DNA from: Thioclava electrotropha
GTDB lineage: Bacteria > Pseudomonadota > Alphaproteobacteria > Rhodobacterales > Rhodobacteraceae
Direction: 5' to 3'
Length of the DNA: 64,000 nt
Assembly: GCF_002085925.2 (NCBI RefSeq)
Contig: NZ_CP053562.1
Span: 3,919,501-3,983,500 of the forward strand
This document shows, one piece after another, positions 28,947 through 37,662 of the stretch (position 1 is its first letter; each line of letters begins with the position of its first letter). The notes beneath the pieces are model-generated. The model was not told where the DNA came from. It searched no databases and worked only from the letters and a program-made list of their open reading frames with translations. A program made the position numbers and the translations under genes.

Positions 28947-29186
28947 TTAGAGCGCCGAGGCCCTCGGGGCAATGGCTGTTGCAGGCTCGACACCGGGCGC
29001 AAGTGACGCAAAGACAGGGGCTACCCAAAGGCAGGTCGCGGTGTCATGATATGTCAAAAGCAAAAGCCCGAAATCGGGCATATCGAGCAGGGCAAAGCCC
29101 GGAGTCAGACGCAACAGACCCACGCGCGGCCCATTCAGGCGGCGTGCGTTTTCCGTGTCGGTTTCCCCGGGCGCGGAGACAGGCAT
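28947..29186 (-). CDS. Possible small hypothetical protein upstream of dapE
   Basis: A 79-codon frame directly upstream of dapE (26-bp gap) and divergent from the Hint gene. The product reads MPVSAPGETDTENARRLNG, then RVGLLRLTPGFALLDMPDF and a hydrophobic LLLLTYHDTATCLWVAP stretch. I do not recognise a family. In favour: it fills an otherwise empty gap, sits in line with dapE and looks protein-like. Against: no clear ribosome binding site at its ATG, only moderate third-position GC, and a longer frame from 29258 would overlap the Hint start. Confidence 0.38.
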   Translation of the reverse strand: MPVSAPGETDTENARRLNGPRVGLLRLTPGFALLDMPDFGLLLLTYHDTATCLWVAPVFASLAPGVEPATAIAPRASAL

Positions 29187-29216
29187 GGGATCAAAGCAGC
29201 ATTCGGAGCGTCGCGG

Positions 29217-30317
29217 ATGAGGGCGCAACAGGGCTGGATCGGTGCGCAGATCGCACATCGCGGCGCGGTGAGGTTCGACGAGCGCAGGTTGCCGGAGCTG
29301 CTCGCACGCGGCAGCCTGATGCTAGAGTTCACCCTGATGCGCGGCGAGCAATCGCCCCTGCCGCTGATCCATCTGCATCAGCGCGAAGGCTGGCGGAATT
29401 TCCTCTCGCTCAATCTCGATGTCGACGGACGGATCGTGCTGGCGCAGCGGCGCGGCGCGGCGGTTCATGCGATCTCGATCGACGCCACGCAGGAGCGGCT
29501 GACCGGCGGGCGGATGCGGCTGAGCTGGCGCTGGGACGGACCGGGACGCGAGAGCCTGCTGACGCTGGAGGCGCTCGATCAGCGCACGATCCGGCAGCAG
29601 GCGGGCGTGGCGCCGCTGCCGCTGACCCGTGACGAGGCCGCGGCCCTGCTCGATCCGGCGGGGCCCGCGCGGATCGGGCCGCGCGTCGATTGGCTGGCGC
29701 TTGGCGATCATCTGCAACCGATGGGACCGGCGGGCTGCTTCGCCCCCGCGACCCCGATCCAGACGCCGGAGGGCGTGGTGCCAGCGGCGCGGCTTCGCGC
29801 GGGCGATCTGGTCGAGACCGTCGACGCCGGACCGCAGCCGGTGCTGTGGTCTGGCCGGGTCAGCCTGCCTTCGCTGGGTCATCTGCGTCCGGTGAAGCTC
29901 TGTGCGCCGGTCTTCTCCGCACGACAGGATCTGTGGGTCATGCCGCAGCACCGTGTGGCGCTGAGCGGGCCGTCGGTGGATTTCATCTTCGGCGAGGACG
30001 AGGTGCTCATCGAGGCGCGCTCGCTGGCCGATGGCTGCGCCGCGCTGCAACCCGATTGCCCCGGCGTGCTCGAATGGCACGGGCTGTTGCTGGGCGGCCA
30101 TCACCTGCTGATCGCGGATGGCTGCAAGCTGGAGAGCCTGCATATCGGGCGGCTCGCCCGGCAACCGCTTCTGGCGGCGACCACGGCCTTTGCGGGGCTT
30201 GTGCGCGAGGGCGGGGTGCCGCTCCATCGCAAGCCGGTGCGCAAGATCGTCTCGGGCTATGAGGCGAAGACGCTAGCCTCCGCCCGCCGTCAGGGGCTGC
30301 GCCCCTTCGTGGCTTAA
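29217..30317 (+). CDS. Hint (Hedgehog/intein) domain-containing protein
   Basis: A 366-residue protein with an N-terminal beta-rich region (about 1-165) and a C-terminal Hint domain. The domain starts at the nucleophile-like C174 (GCFAPATPIQTPEG), then ARLRAGDLVETVDAG and VMPQHRVALSG. Such Hint_2 proteins are frequent in Rhodobacterales, often secreted with RTX proteins, and of unknown function. No C-terminal His-Asn pair is evident, so canonical intein splicing looks unlikely. A GGAG site precedes the ATG. No signal peptide is visible. Its stop overlaps the convergent TSUP gene. Confidence 0.85.
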   Translation: MRAQQGWIGAQIAHRGAVRFDERRLPELLARGSLMLEFTLMRGEQSPLPLIHLHQREGWRNFLSLNLDVDGRIVLAQRRGAAVHAISIDATQERLTGGRMRLSWRWDGPGRESLLTLEALDQRTIRQQAGVAPLPLTRDEAAALLDPAGPARIGPRVDWLALGDHLQPMGPAGCFAPATPIQTPEGVVPAARLRAGDLVETVDAGPQPVLWSGRVSLPSLGHLRPVKLCAPVFSARQDLWVMPQHRVALSGPSVDFIFGEDEVLIEARSLADGCAALQPDCPGVLEWHGLLLGGHHLLIADGCKLESLHIGRLARQPLLAATTAFAGLVREGGVPLHRKPVRKIVSGYEAKTLASARRQGLRPFVA

Positions 30318-31072
30318 CCCATCAGCGCACGGCGCAGCAGGTTCAGCCCGGCCACGCCCAGCAGGATCAGTGTCCACCACCGGAATCGCACCGGGTCGAG
30401 CCGGTCCTGCGCCTTGAAGCCCAGCCTCATCCCTGCCAGCGCGGGCAGGATCATCAAAAGCGACAGCGGGATCGTCTGCGCGTTCAGCACGCCCGAGACC
30501 AGATGCGAGCCGGTCAGGATGATCGCGCCGGTCAGGAAGACGACGCCAAGGATGCGCACGGCCTCCTGTTTCGGTGCGTCGATCGAGATCAGGTAGATGA
30601 TCAGCGGCGGCCCCCAGATCCCCGAAATCCCGCCATAGAGCCCCGCGACGATGCCCAGCCCCGTCTCGGTCAGCGCCCGGTGGCGCGTGGGCATCGGGAT
30701 CTGACGTCCCGAGATCTGCCAGATCGAGAAGGCGACGATCGGCCCGCCCAAGAGCGCGTACATCACCGGCTGCGGGATCACATCGACGAGGGTCGCGCTG
30801 ATCGGGATGAAGACGATGATCATCGCGATGAACAGCCGGTAATTCTTGATCGACCCCACCGCCGCGCCGACCCCTTGACGGAAGGCCTGCATCACGTTGG
30901 TCACCAGCGTCGGCAGGATCAGAAGCGCCAGCGCCTGATGCGGCGGCAGGAAGGATGCGAAGCTCGACAGCATGATCATCGGCATCGCGAAACCGACCGC
31001 GCCTTTCACGAAACCTGCGAAAAGCGTGACTCCAAGCGCCGCGAATATTTGCCAAACTTCCATTCCGAACAT
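30314..31072 (-). CDS. TSUP/TauE-SafE family membrane permease
   Basis: Eight-helix inner-membrane permease of 252 residues in the sulfite exporter TauE/SafE (TSUP) family. The N-terminal repeat has GFVKGAVGFAMPMIML. The second half repeats the pattern as GIVAGLYGGISGIWGPPLII. The family carries sulfite, sulfonates or other small organic anions; the substrate here is unknown. A GGAGAAGGG site precedes the start. It overlaps the Hint stop by four bases in convergent orientation. Confidence 0.88.
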   Translation of the reverse strand: MFGMEVWQIFAALGVTLFAGFVKGAVGFAMPMIMLSSFASFLPPHQALALLILPTLVTNVMQAFRQGVGAAVGSIKNYRLFIAMIIVFIPISATLVDVIPQPVMYALLGGPIVAFSIWQISGRQIPMPTRHRALTETGLGIVAGLYGGISGIWGPPLIIYLISIDAPKQEAVRILGVVFLTGAIILTGSHLVSGVLNAQTIPLSLLMILPALAGMRLGFKAQDRLDPVRFRWWTLILLGVAGLNLLRRALMG

Positions 31073-31281
31073 GCGCGTTCCCTTCTCCTGTCCCGCGTCG
31101 CTTCTACCGGGTTACGCAGCGGGATGCAGCCGTGAAGCGACGTGAAATCAGGCGGATACCCGACCACGCCGACAACCTCCGCGACATTATCCGTCGCAAT
31201 TGTCGCCACTGGCGAATTTTTATTGCGCTGCGGTTGCGAAGTAACTAGACAGGCTGCAACTGCAGAATAAGGAGCCGACTC

Positions 31282-32946
31282 ATGGCACATGACGGGGCCG
31301 ATATGCCGACGACGATCATTCTGGACGACCTGATGGGCCTTGCGGAGGCGAGCCTGCCCGAACTGGAGACGCTGGTCTCCGATGCGACCTCGAGCCTGCG
31401 CGCCGCGACCGAGAAAGACGGCCGCATTTCCGGTGCCGCTCTCGAGGCGAACCAATATCGCGCCCACGGTCTTGCCTGGCTGACCACCTATCAGCAGTCG
31501 CTCAAGCAACTGCACGGCTGGGCCGCACGTCTGGCCGAGGAAGGAAAACTGGGCGAGATGGAGAAGCTGATCGTGCAGATCGGCTTCGGCGAATATCTCG
31601 CGCAGATCGCGGGCGGCATCCAGATGAACCAGGGCGAGATGGTGCGCCTGGCCGATATGGACGTCAGCTGGACCCCGTCCGAGGCCGCCGCAAAACTGAT
31701 CGCCGAGGGCAATTCCAACGCCGCCCGGATGCGTCTGGTCGAGCTGATGCGCGACGTGCAGGGCCGCTCGATCTTCGGGCAGTCGGGTCTCGACGAAGAC
31801 CTCGAGATGATCCGCGAGCAGTTCTACCGCTATGCCGAAGACCGCGTGAAGCCGAACGCGCATGAATGGCACCTCAAGGACGAGCTGATCCCGATGGAGA
31901 TCATCGAGGAGCTCGCCGAACTGGGCGTCTTCGGCCTGACCATTCCGGAAGAATATGGCGGGCTGGGCCTGTCGAAAGCCTCGATGGTCGTCGTGACCGA
32001 GGAGCTTTCGCGCGGCTACATCGGCGTGGGCTCGCTCGGCACCCGGTCCGAGATCGCCGCCGAGCTGATCATCTGCGGCGGCACAGAGGAGCAGAAGCAG
32101 AAATGGCTTCCGGGCCTGTCGTCGGGCGAAATCCTGTCGACCGCCGTGTTCACCGAACCGAATACCGGCTCGGATCTGGGCTCCTTGCGCACCCGCGCGG
32201 TCAAGGATGGCGACGACTGGCTGATCACCGGCAACAAGACCTGGATCACCCATGCGCAGCGCACCCATGTAATGACGCTGCTCGCACGCACCGATCCCGC
32301 GACCGACAACTACAAGGGGCTGTCGATGTTCCTGGCCGAGAAGACGCCGGGCACCGATGACAACCCCTTCCCCACCGAGGGCATGACCGGCGGCGAGATC
32401 GAAGTGCTCGGCTATCGCGGCATGAAGGAATACGAGCTCGGCTTCGACAATTTCCGCGTGAAGGGCGAGAACCTTCTGGGCGGCGAAGAGGGCAAGGGCT
32501 TCAAGCAACTCATGGAGACGTTCGAATCCGCCCGCATCCAGACCGCCGCCCGCGCCGTGGGCGTGGCGCAATCGGCGCTGGAGATCGGGATGCAATACGC
32601 GATCGACCGCAAGCAATTCGGCAAGTCGCTGATCGAATTCCCGCGCGTGTCGTCGAAGCTCGCGATGATGGCGGTGGAGACGATGATCGCCCGCCAGCTG
32701 ACCTATTTCTCGGCCTGGGAAAAGGATCACGGCCACCGCTGCGATCTGGAAGCCGGTATGGCGAAACTGCTGGGCGCGCGGGTGGCTTGGGCCGCAGCGG
32801 ATAACGCGCTGCAGATCCATGGCGGCAACGGCTTCGCGCTGGAATACCAGATCAGCCGCATCCTCTGCGACGCGCGTATCCTGAACATCTTCGAGGGTGC
32901 CGCCGAGATTCAGGCGCAGGTTATCGCGCGGCGTCTCCTCGGCTGA
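31282..32946 (+). CDS. mcd: (2S)-methylsuccinyl-CoA dehydrogenase
   Basis: FAD enzyme oxidising (2S)-methylsuccinyl-CoA to mesaconyl-CoA in the ethylmalonyl-CoA pathway. The acyl-CoA dehydrogenase core spans about 170-554 (TIPEEYGGLGLSKAS, AVFTEPNTGSDLGSL, QIHGGNGFALEYQISR). It is preceded by about 165 extra N-terminal residues of mostly helical sequence, the feature that sets Mcd (about 550 residues) apart from ordinary 380-residue dehydrogenases. AAGGAG fixes the start. Electrons would pass to the ETF encoded at 12-13.7 kb. A 14-bp-stem terminator follows. Assignment to Mcd rests on length and N-terminal layout. Confidence 0.85.
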   Translation: MAHDGADMPTTIILDDLMGLAEASLPELETLVSDATSSLRAATEKDGRISGAALEANQYRAHGLAWLTTYQQSLKQLHGWAARLAEEGKLGEMEKLIVQIGFGEYLAQIAGGIQMNQGEMVRLADMDVSWTPSEAAAKLIAEGNSNAARMRLVELMRDVQGRSIFGQSGLDEDLEMIREQFYRYAEDRVKPNAHEWHLKDELIPMEIIEELAELGVFGLTIPEEYGGLGLSKASMVVVTEELSRGYIGVGSLGTRSEIAAELIICGGTEEQKQKWLPGLSSGEILSTAVFTEPNTGSDLGSLRTRAVKDGDDWLITGNKTWITHAQRTHVMTLLARTDPATDNYKGLSMFLAEKTPGTDDNPFPTEGMTGGEIEVLGYRGMKEYELGFDNFRVKGENLLGGEEGKGFKQLMETFESARIQTAARAVGVAQSALEIGMQYAIDRKQFGKSLIEFPRVSSKLAMMAVETMIARQLTYFSAWEKDHGHRCDLEAGMAKLLGARVAWAAADNALQIHGGNGFALEYQISRILCDARILNIFEGAAEIQAQVIARRLLG

Positions 32947-32964
32947 GCCAGCGAAACTCTATTC

Positions 32965-33008
32965 AACGGGGCGATGCGGGCGAACCTCGCATCGCCCCGT
33001 TCTGATTT
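32965..33008 (+). terminator. Terminator after mcd
   Basis: AACGGGGCGATGCG pairs perfectly with CGCATCGCCCCGTT (14 bp, 9-base loop), then CTGATTT. The stem is strong and the T tract weak. Confidence 0.75.
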
Positions 33009-33066
33009 GACACCCGTGCAACGCCCCCGCAAGCTGAACGACGAGGTTCAGCACAATGGAGGGCGC

Positions 33067-34065
33067 ATGGCTCGCACAATTCTGGTCACAGGCATCACCG
33101 GCTTCATCGCCAAACGCATTGCCTATGACCTTCTGGCGCAGGGCGAGATCGTGCGCGGCACGCTGCGCAAGGCCAGCCGCGGCGAGGAGGTGAAAGCCGC
33201 CTTGAGCGACCTCGGCCCCGAAGCGCTGGAACGGCTGAGCTTCGTCGAGGCCGATCTGATGGCGGATAAGGGCTGGGACGCGGCAATGGTGGGGGTCGAT
33301 GCCGTGATCCACACCGCCTCCCCCTTCCCGCTCAGCAAGCCCAAGAACGAGGCCGAGGTGATCCAGCCTGCGGTCGAGGGCACCAAGCGGGTCCTGACAG
33401 CGGCACAAGCGGCGGGCGTGACCCGCGTGATCCAGACGTCGTCGATGGAGGCGGTGATGCATGGCGTGACCTCTGACCCAATGACCGAGCGCGACTGGTC
33501 GAACCCGCGCGCGCCGACCTGTAGCCCCTATACGCGCTCGAAGATTTTCGCCGAGGAAGCGGCGTGGGAATTCATCGAGGATCATCACGAGATGCGTCTG
33601 ACCGTGATCAATCCCGGCCTCGTCTGCGGCACGCCGATGGATCGCCATACCGGCTCGTCCGTCGCGGTGATCGAGCGGCTGATGGCGGGCAAGGACCCGA
33701 TGGCGCCGGAGTTCGATATTCCGGTGGTCGATGTGGCCGATGTCTCCGCCTGCCATGTCGCGGCGCTCGACCGGACCGAGAGCATCGGTCGCCGCTACAT
33801 CTGTGCGGAAAGCTTCATGTCCTTCCTCGAGATGGCGCGCGTGCTGAAGGCCGAGTTCCCCGAGCGCAAGATCCCGACGCGGAAGGCGCCGAACTGGATC
33901 GTCTCGATCCTCGCGCTGTTCGACGAGCAGATCGCGCTGATCAAGCCGATGCTGGGGATGAAGATGCACCTCAGCCACGAGGCCGCGACCCGCGATCTTG
34001 GGGTAGAGTTCGTGTCCGCCGCCGAGGCCGTGCGCCGCACCGGACATTTCATCGTGCAGAAATAG
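33067..34065 (+). CDS. NAD(P)-dependent extended SDR (dihydroflavonol reductase-like)
   Basis: A 332-residue extended short-chain dehydrogenase/reductase. Its Rossmann motif TGITGFIAK lies at residues 8-16 and the catalytic Tyr-x3-Lys is in PYTRSK near 156-161. AVIHTASPFPLS and VNPGLVCG-like residues are typical of the cinnamoyl-alcohol/dihydroflavonol reductase branch, so aldehyde or ketone reduction is likely. A GGAGGG site precedes the ATG. No pathway partner is adjacent; the next gene is a GNAT. Confidence 0.85.
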   Translation: MARTILVTGITGFIAKRIAYDLLAQGEIVRGTLRKASRGEEVKAALSDLGPEALERLSFVEADLMADKGWDAAMVGVDAVIHTASPFPLSKPKNEAEVIQPAVEGTKRVLTAAQAAGVTRVIQTSSMEAVMHGVTSDPMTERDWSNPRAPTCSPYTRSKIFAEEAAWEFIEDHHEMRLTVINPGLVCGTPMDRHTGSSVAVIERLMAGKDPMAPEFDIPVVDVADVSACHVAALDRTESIGRRYICAESFMSFLEMARVLKAEFPERKIPTRKAPNWIVSILALFDEQIALIKPMLGMKMHLSHEAATRDLGVEFVSAAEAVRRTGHFIVQK

Positions 34066-34122
34066 CGTTGCGCTCGCCCGGTTTCGCGGCCAAATCTGGC
34101 GCGAGGAACTGGAGGGGCGCAG

Positions 34123-34626
34123 ATGATCCGCGACGCAAGACCGCAAGACGCAGAGGCGATCACCGAGATTTACAATGACGCGGTGCGCAACACGACCGCG
34201 ATCTGGAACGAGATCGAGGTCGGCCCCGAGAACCGCCGCGCCTATATCACGGATCGGCAGGCGGCGGGCTATCCGGTGCTGGTCTGGGAGGAAGACGGGC
34301 GCGCCGTGGGCTATGCGAGCTTCGGCCCGTTCCGCCCCCATGACGGCTATCACCTGAGCGTCGAGCATTCCGTCTATGTCCACCGCGACCACCGCGCGGG
34401 CGGCAAGGGCGCGAAGCTGATGGAAGCGCTGATCGCGCGCGCCAAGGAAGGCGGTTTCCACGTCATGGTCGGCGCGATCGACGCCGCGAATGAGGGCTCG
34501 ATCCGGCTGCATGAGCGGCTTGGCTTCACGCAGGTGGGCTTGATGCCGCAGGTGGGCAAGAAGTTCGGGCGCTGGCTGGATCTCGCTCTGCTGACGCTGT
34601 TGCTGGACGATCGCGAGCGGCCTTGA
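34123..34626 (+). CDS. GNAT acetyltransferase, Pat/MnaT-like
   Basis: A 167-residue GNAT of the phosphinothricin/methionine-derivative N-acetyltransferase type. The N-terminus IRDARPQDAEAITEIYNDA and the segment VEHSVYVHRDHRAGGKGAKL hold the family's acetyl-CoA loop. The ending GSIRLHERLGFTQVG matches YncA/MnaT proteins. It likely detoxifies a small amine such as a methionine analogue. GGAGGGG precedes the start. It lies 57 bp after the SDR on the same strand. Confidence 0.88.
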   Translation: MIRDARPQDAEAITEIYNDAVRNTTAIWNEIEVGPENRRAYITDRQAAGYPVLVWEEDGRAVGYASFGPFRPHDGYHLSVEHSVYVHRDHRAGGKGAKLMEALIARAKEGGFHVMVGAIDAANEGSIRLHERLGFTQVGLMPQVGKKFGRWLDLALLTLLLDDRERP

Positions 34627-34637
34627 GCTTGAGGTGA

Positions 34638-34772
34638 GGGCTGCGCCCGACCCTTGGGTGGGCGCTGTACTCCGCCCGTGGCTTGGCGCTTTATCTTGCA
34701 AGCCCGCATGCCTCACGTGCCCGCGATGGCATCGCCAATGCGCCCTCCCGGGGGGAGGGTCGGGCGCGGCCC
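34638..34772. repeat. Intergenic element bounded by 16-bp inverted repeats
   Basis: GGGCTGCGCCCGACCC (34638-34653) and GGGTCGGGCGCGGCCC (34757-34772) are inverted arms matching at 15 of 16 positions. They enclose about 100 bp with smaller nested hairpins. It sits in the gap between the GNAT gene and the 3' end of recO. No gene is seen inside. Confidence 0.6.
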
Positions 34773-34804
34773 GGGGCTGGTCGCCCCGCGCCAGGCTTTA
34801 TGAG

Positions 34805-35530
34805 CTACCGCGCACTGCGCCGCAGCAAATCCACGAAACGCTGCCGCGCCTCGGGCAAGGGCCGATCGCCCAGATCCGGCGCCATCCGCTCGCCAAGGAA
34901 GAACCCGGTCAGCCGCAGCCCCTGCACGATCTCGCCAAGGCTCGCAGGCCCCTGCCCCAGCAGGCAGAGCGGCAGCGGCAACAGTCTCGGCGCCCATTCC
35001 CCGGCCCCTTGCCGGCTCACCGCACGGCCCGAGCGCGGGCTGACATAGGCCAGATCGTCGCGCGACCCGGTCACCGCGCAGCGCGACAGGTCGAGCCCGT
35101 AGCCCATCTCCTCCAGCAGCCCCAACTCCCAGCGCAGATAGGTCGGCACCCAGTCGCCGCCCTCGGCCATCGCATCGAACAGCGCCTCGGAGGCCATGAA
35201 CAACGCGTCATGCGCCTCACGTTCGGGCAAGGTGAACCGCAGAAGCGCCGTCGCCGCGTTCAGCCCGGCCAGCGCCTGCCGGTCCGACAGGATCACCGCG
35301 CGGCTTTGCAGCGGCTCGATCGTGAAGCTGCCGAGGTGATCTTCCAGCCGCGCGCGCCACGTCGCCGTGACCCGGTTTCCCGGCTGCAAGATCCCCGTCA
35401 TCTTGCGCGACGCCCCACCGCGCACGACGCCCGCATGTCGCCCATGCGCCGAGGTGAACAGCTCGACGATCATCGAGCTTTCGCCATGCGGTCGTGCCGA
35501 GAGGATCGTGCCGAGGTCTTGCCAGTCCAT
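34805..35530 (-). CDS. recO: DNA repair protein RecO
   Basis: RecFOR-pathway protein of 241 residues that helps load RecA on SSB-coated DNA. The N-terminal OB-fold begins [18 protein letters not shown] and continues VVRGGASRK, as in the family. The helical C-terminus has [21 protein letters not shown] and [10 protein letters not shown]. The usual zinc-site cysteines appear reduced, as in other alphaproteobacteria. The start is the ATG at 35530. In related genomes recO follows era directly; here a membrane protein and DUF1491 lie between them. Confidence 0.93.
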   Translation of the reverse strand: MDWQDLGTILSARPHGESSMIVELFTSAHGRHAGVVRGGASRKMTGILQPGNRVTATWRARLEDHLGSFTIEPLQSRAVILSDRQALAGLNAATALLRFTLPEREAHDALFMASEALFDAMAEGGDWVPTYLRWELGLLEEMGYGLDLSRCAVTGSRDDLAYVSPRSGRAVSRQGAGEWAPRLLPLPLCLLGQGPASLGEIVQGLRLTGFFLGERMAPDLGDRPLPEARQRFVDLLRRSAR

Positions 35531-35616
35531 GCGAGGGACTATCCTTTCCGTGACGTTGCGGCGCAAGCGGCTTCGTGAATTGCGCAGACGTCGCGCGCCG
35601 CACTAGCTTCACACCC

Positions 35617-36240
35617 ATGAAACGCGCCTCGATCCTTTTTGCCGCCCTGATCGCCCTCGTCGAGTTGGCGGCGTTTGGCGCGAGCTTCCTCAACAACATG
35701 GCCGAACACCCCCACGCCGCCGTGCCGCTGGGCATCCTGTGGCTGATGTTTCGCTATTTCACGATCTGGACGAATACGCTCGTGGGCCTCGCCTTCGGCT
35801 GGATGGCGTGGCGCAAGCGGGCACTGGCCAAGCCGTTCCTCGCGGCGCTGGTGCTGTGGATCCTGATCGTCGGCGTGGTCTACCACCTGCTGCTGGCGGG
35901 CGACGCGCCGCTGCACGGGCTCGATTACGTCTCGAACCTGCTCTACCACACCGCAGCGCCGATCCTTGTGCCGGTCTGGTGGCTGGCCTTCGCGCCGAAA
36001 GGCGGGCTGACGAGCCATCACGCCGTGATCTGGCTGACCTGGCCGCTCGTCTATCTGGTCTATGCGGTGATCCGCGGGCTGGAGACCGGGTTCTACCCGT
36101 ATTTCTTCCTCAACCTAGACAGGCTCGGATGGGGCGGGCTGGGCCTGTGGTGCGTGAAGTTCCTCGTGGCCTTCTGGATCGGCGGGCTGGTGATCGTGAC
36201 CTTGGGTCGCGGGCTCAACCGGCTCGGGATCAGCCGCTGA
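35617..36240 (+). CDS. Pr6Pr family membrane protein
   Basis: Integral membrane protein of 207 residues with about six hydrophobic helices, matching the Pr6Pr (FAR-17a/AIG1-like) family. Landmarks are MFRYFTIWTNTLVGLAFG (residues 45-65), YHLLLAGDAPLHGLDYVSN and LYHTAAPILVPVWWL. Function unknown. It is on the plus strand inside an otherwise minus-strand era-recO region and overlaps the end of the DUF1491 gene by 11 bases, head to head at the 3' ends. Confidence 0.82.
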   Translation: MKRASILFAALIALVELAAFGASFLNNMAEHPHAAVPLGILWLMFRYFTIWTNTLVGLAFGWMAWRKRALAKPFLAALVLWILIVGVVYHLLLAGDAPLHGLDYVSNLLYHTAAPILVPVWWLAFAPKGGLTSHHAVIWLTWPLVYLVYAVIRGLETGFYPYFFLNLDRLGWGGLGLWCVKFLVAFWIGGLVIVTLGRGLNRLGISR

Positions 36241-36568
36241 GGCCGTCCTCGTCCAGCATCGTGCGCCCTTCGCGGCTCTCGATTTCGATCACCCAGAGGT
36301 CCGGGTCGAAACTGCGTTGCTTGCGGATGCTGGCATCGACCTCGGCCTCGGGACCGTCATGCAACAGCATCCACGCGCTCTCTCCGGTCATCAGGTCGGC
36401 GCGCCGCTCGTAGCTTTGCGCGGTCCCGTCGAGCCGCGCGCATTTCACCAGCACGGCCCCCGAAGACGCCTGCCCATGCGCGGTGACATAGGCCGGGATG
36501 TTCGCCAGCTCCAGCCGCTTGAGATAGGCGCGGACCCAGAAATCCGTGGTCAGACGCCCCTCGCTCAT
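36230..36568 (-). CDS. DUF1491 family protein
   Basis: A 112-residue cytoplasmic protein with MSEGRLTTDFWVRAYLKRL at the N-terminus, then GAVLVKCARLDG and DPDLWVIEIESREGR. These are features of DUF1491, found next to era in many Rhodobacterales. Its ATG shares a base with the era stop (TGATG), so expression is coupled to era. A GTG one codon upstream is a possible alternative. Function unknown; a link to ribosome or 16S rRNA maturation is only guilt by association. Confidence 0.85.
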   Translation of the reverse strand: MSEGRLTTDFWVRAYLKRLELANIPAYVTAHGQASSGAVLVKCARLDGTAQSYERRADLMTGESAWMLLHDGPEAEVDASIRKQRSFDPDLWVIEIESREGRTMLDEDGLSG

Positions 36569-37473
36569 CACTTCGAGTCCTTGAAATCGAGACCCATCTC
36601 GGAATAGCGCTCGGCCTCTTCCAGCCAGTTCGGGCGCACCTTCACCTGCAGGAACAGATGCACGGGCCGGTCGAGAAACTCGATCAGCTCTTCGCGCGCG
36701 GCTTTCGAGATCGCCTTGATCGTCTCGCCGCCCTTGCCGAGGATGATCCCCTTATGGCCGTCGCGGGCGACATAGATCACCTGATCGATCCGCGCGGAGC
36801 CGTCCTTGCGCTCTTCCCAGCTCTCGGTCTCGACGGTGAGCTGATAGGGCAGTTCTTCATGCAGGCGCAGCGTCAGCTTCTCGCGGGTGATCTCGGCGGC
36901 GATCATGCGCATCGGCAGATCGGCAATCTGATCTTCGGGATAAAGCCACGGCCCCTCGGGCATCTCGCCCGCAAGCCATTCCTTGAGATCCTGCACGCCG
37001 TAGCCACGCTCGGCCGAGATCATGAAGGTCTTGGTGAACTGGTACGCCTCGTTGAGCTTCGCAGTCAGGCCCAGAAGCTCCTCGGATTTCACCTTGTCGA
37101 TCTTGTTGATCGCAAGCGCCACCGGCTGCGTGCCTTCGCGACCGCGCAGGGCTTCAAGGATGCTCTCGACACCCGGCGTCAGTCCGCGATGCGCCTCGAC
37201 CAGCAGAACGATCATGTCGGCATCGGCCGCCCCGCCCCAAGCCGCGTTGACCATCGCGCGGTCCAGACGACGGCGCGGGCGGAAGATGCCGGGCGTGTCG
37301 ACGAAGACGATCTGGCTCTGGCCTTCCATTGCGACGCCGCGAATACGGGCGCGGGTGGTCTGCACCTTATGGGTGACGATCGAGACCTTCGCGCCAACCA
37401 TCGCGTTGAGCAGCGTGGATTTGCCCGCATTGGGCTCTCCGATCAGGGCGACGAAACCGGCGCGTGTGGTCAT
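36568..37473 (-). CDS. era: GTPase Era
   Basis: Ribosome-assembly GTPase of 301 residues that binds the 3' end of 16S rRNA. G1 is GEPNAGKS (12-19), G3 DTPG, G4 NKID. The C-terminal KH domain contains VARDGHKGIILGKGGETIKAI. The N-terminal Met-Thr-Thr start follows an AAGGA site. It forms part of the minus-strand rnc-era-DUF1491 unit, separated from rnc by a 253-bp gap with palindromic repeats. Confidence 0.96.
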   Translation of the reverse strand: MTTRAGFVALIGEPNAGKSTLLNAMVGAKVSIVTHKVQTTRARIRGVAMEGQSQIVFVDTPGIFRPRRRLDRAMVNAAWGGAADADMIVLLVEAHRGLTPGVESILEALRGREGTQPVALAINKIDKVKSEELLGLTAKLNEAYQFTKTFMISAERGYGVQDLKEWLAGEMPEGPWLYPEDQIADLPMRMIAAEITREKLTLRLHEELPYQLTVETESWEERKDGSARIDQVIYVARDGHKGIILGKGGETIKAISKAAREELIEFLDRPVHLFLQVKVRPNWLEEAERYSEMGLDFKDSK

Positions 37474-37662
37474 GGGTGTTCCTTTTTGGCGATACGCGAA
37501 AGCGATACGGGGCGCGGGGTAGCTTATAACGGCGCGCGTTGCCAGTCATCTTGTCATGTGGCGGAGAGTAGCGGCTGACCGCCGGGTGGGCGGGATACCT
37601 GTGTGGTCTGCGCTTAATCGGGCAAAATCCGCAAGAGCTGTCCGCGCGCGATAGTGTCGAAA

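Noticed and set aside
29390..30317. Hint protein as a true intein
   Set aside because: No host exteins of a known protein flank the domain and no terminal His-Asn was found.
31006..32820. A 604-codon minus-strand frame antisense to mcd
   Set aside because: Low-complexity His/Leu/Arg-rich shadow of a well-supported acyl-CoA dehydrogenase.
32959..34716. A 585-codon minus-strand frame across the SDR and GNAT genes
   Set aside because: It spans two recognised genes and their gap and shows no domain; shadow frame.
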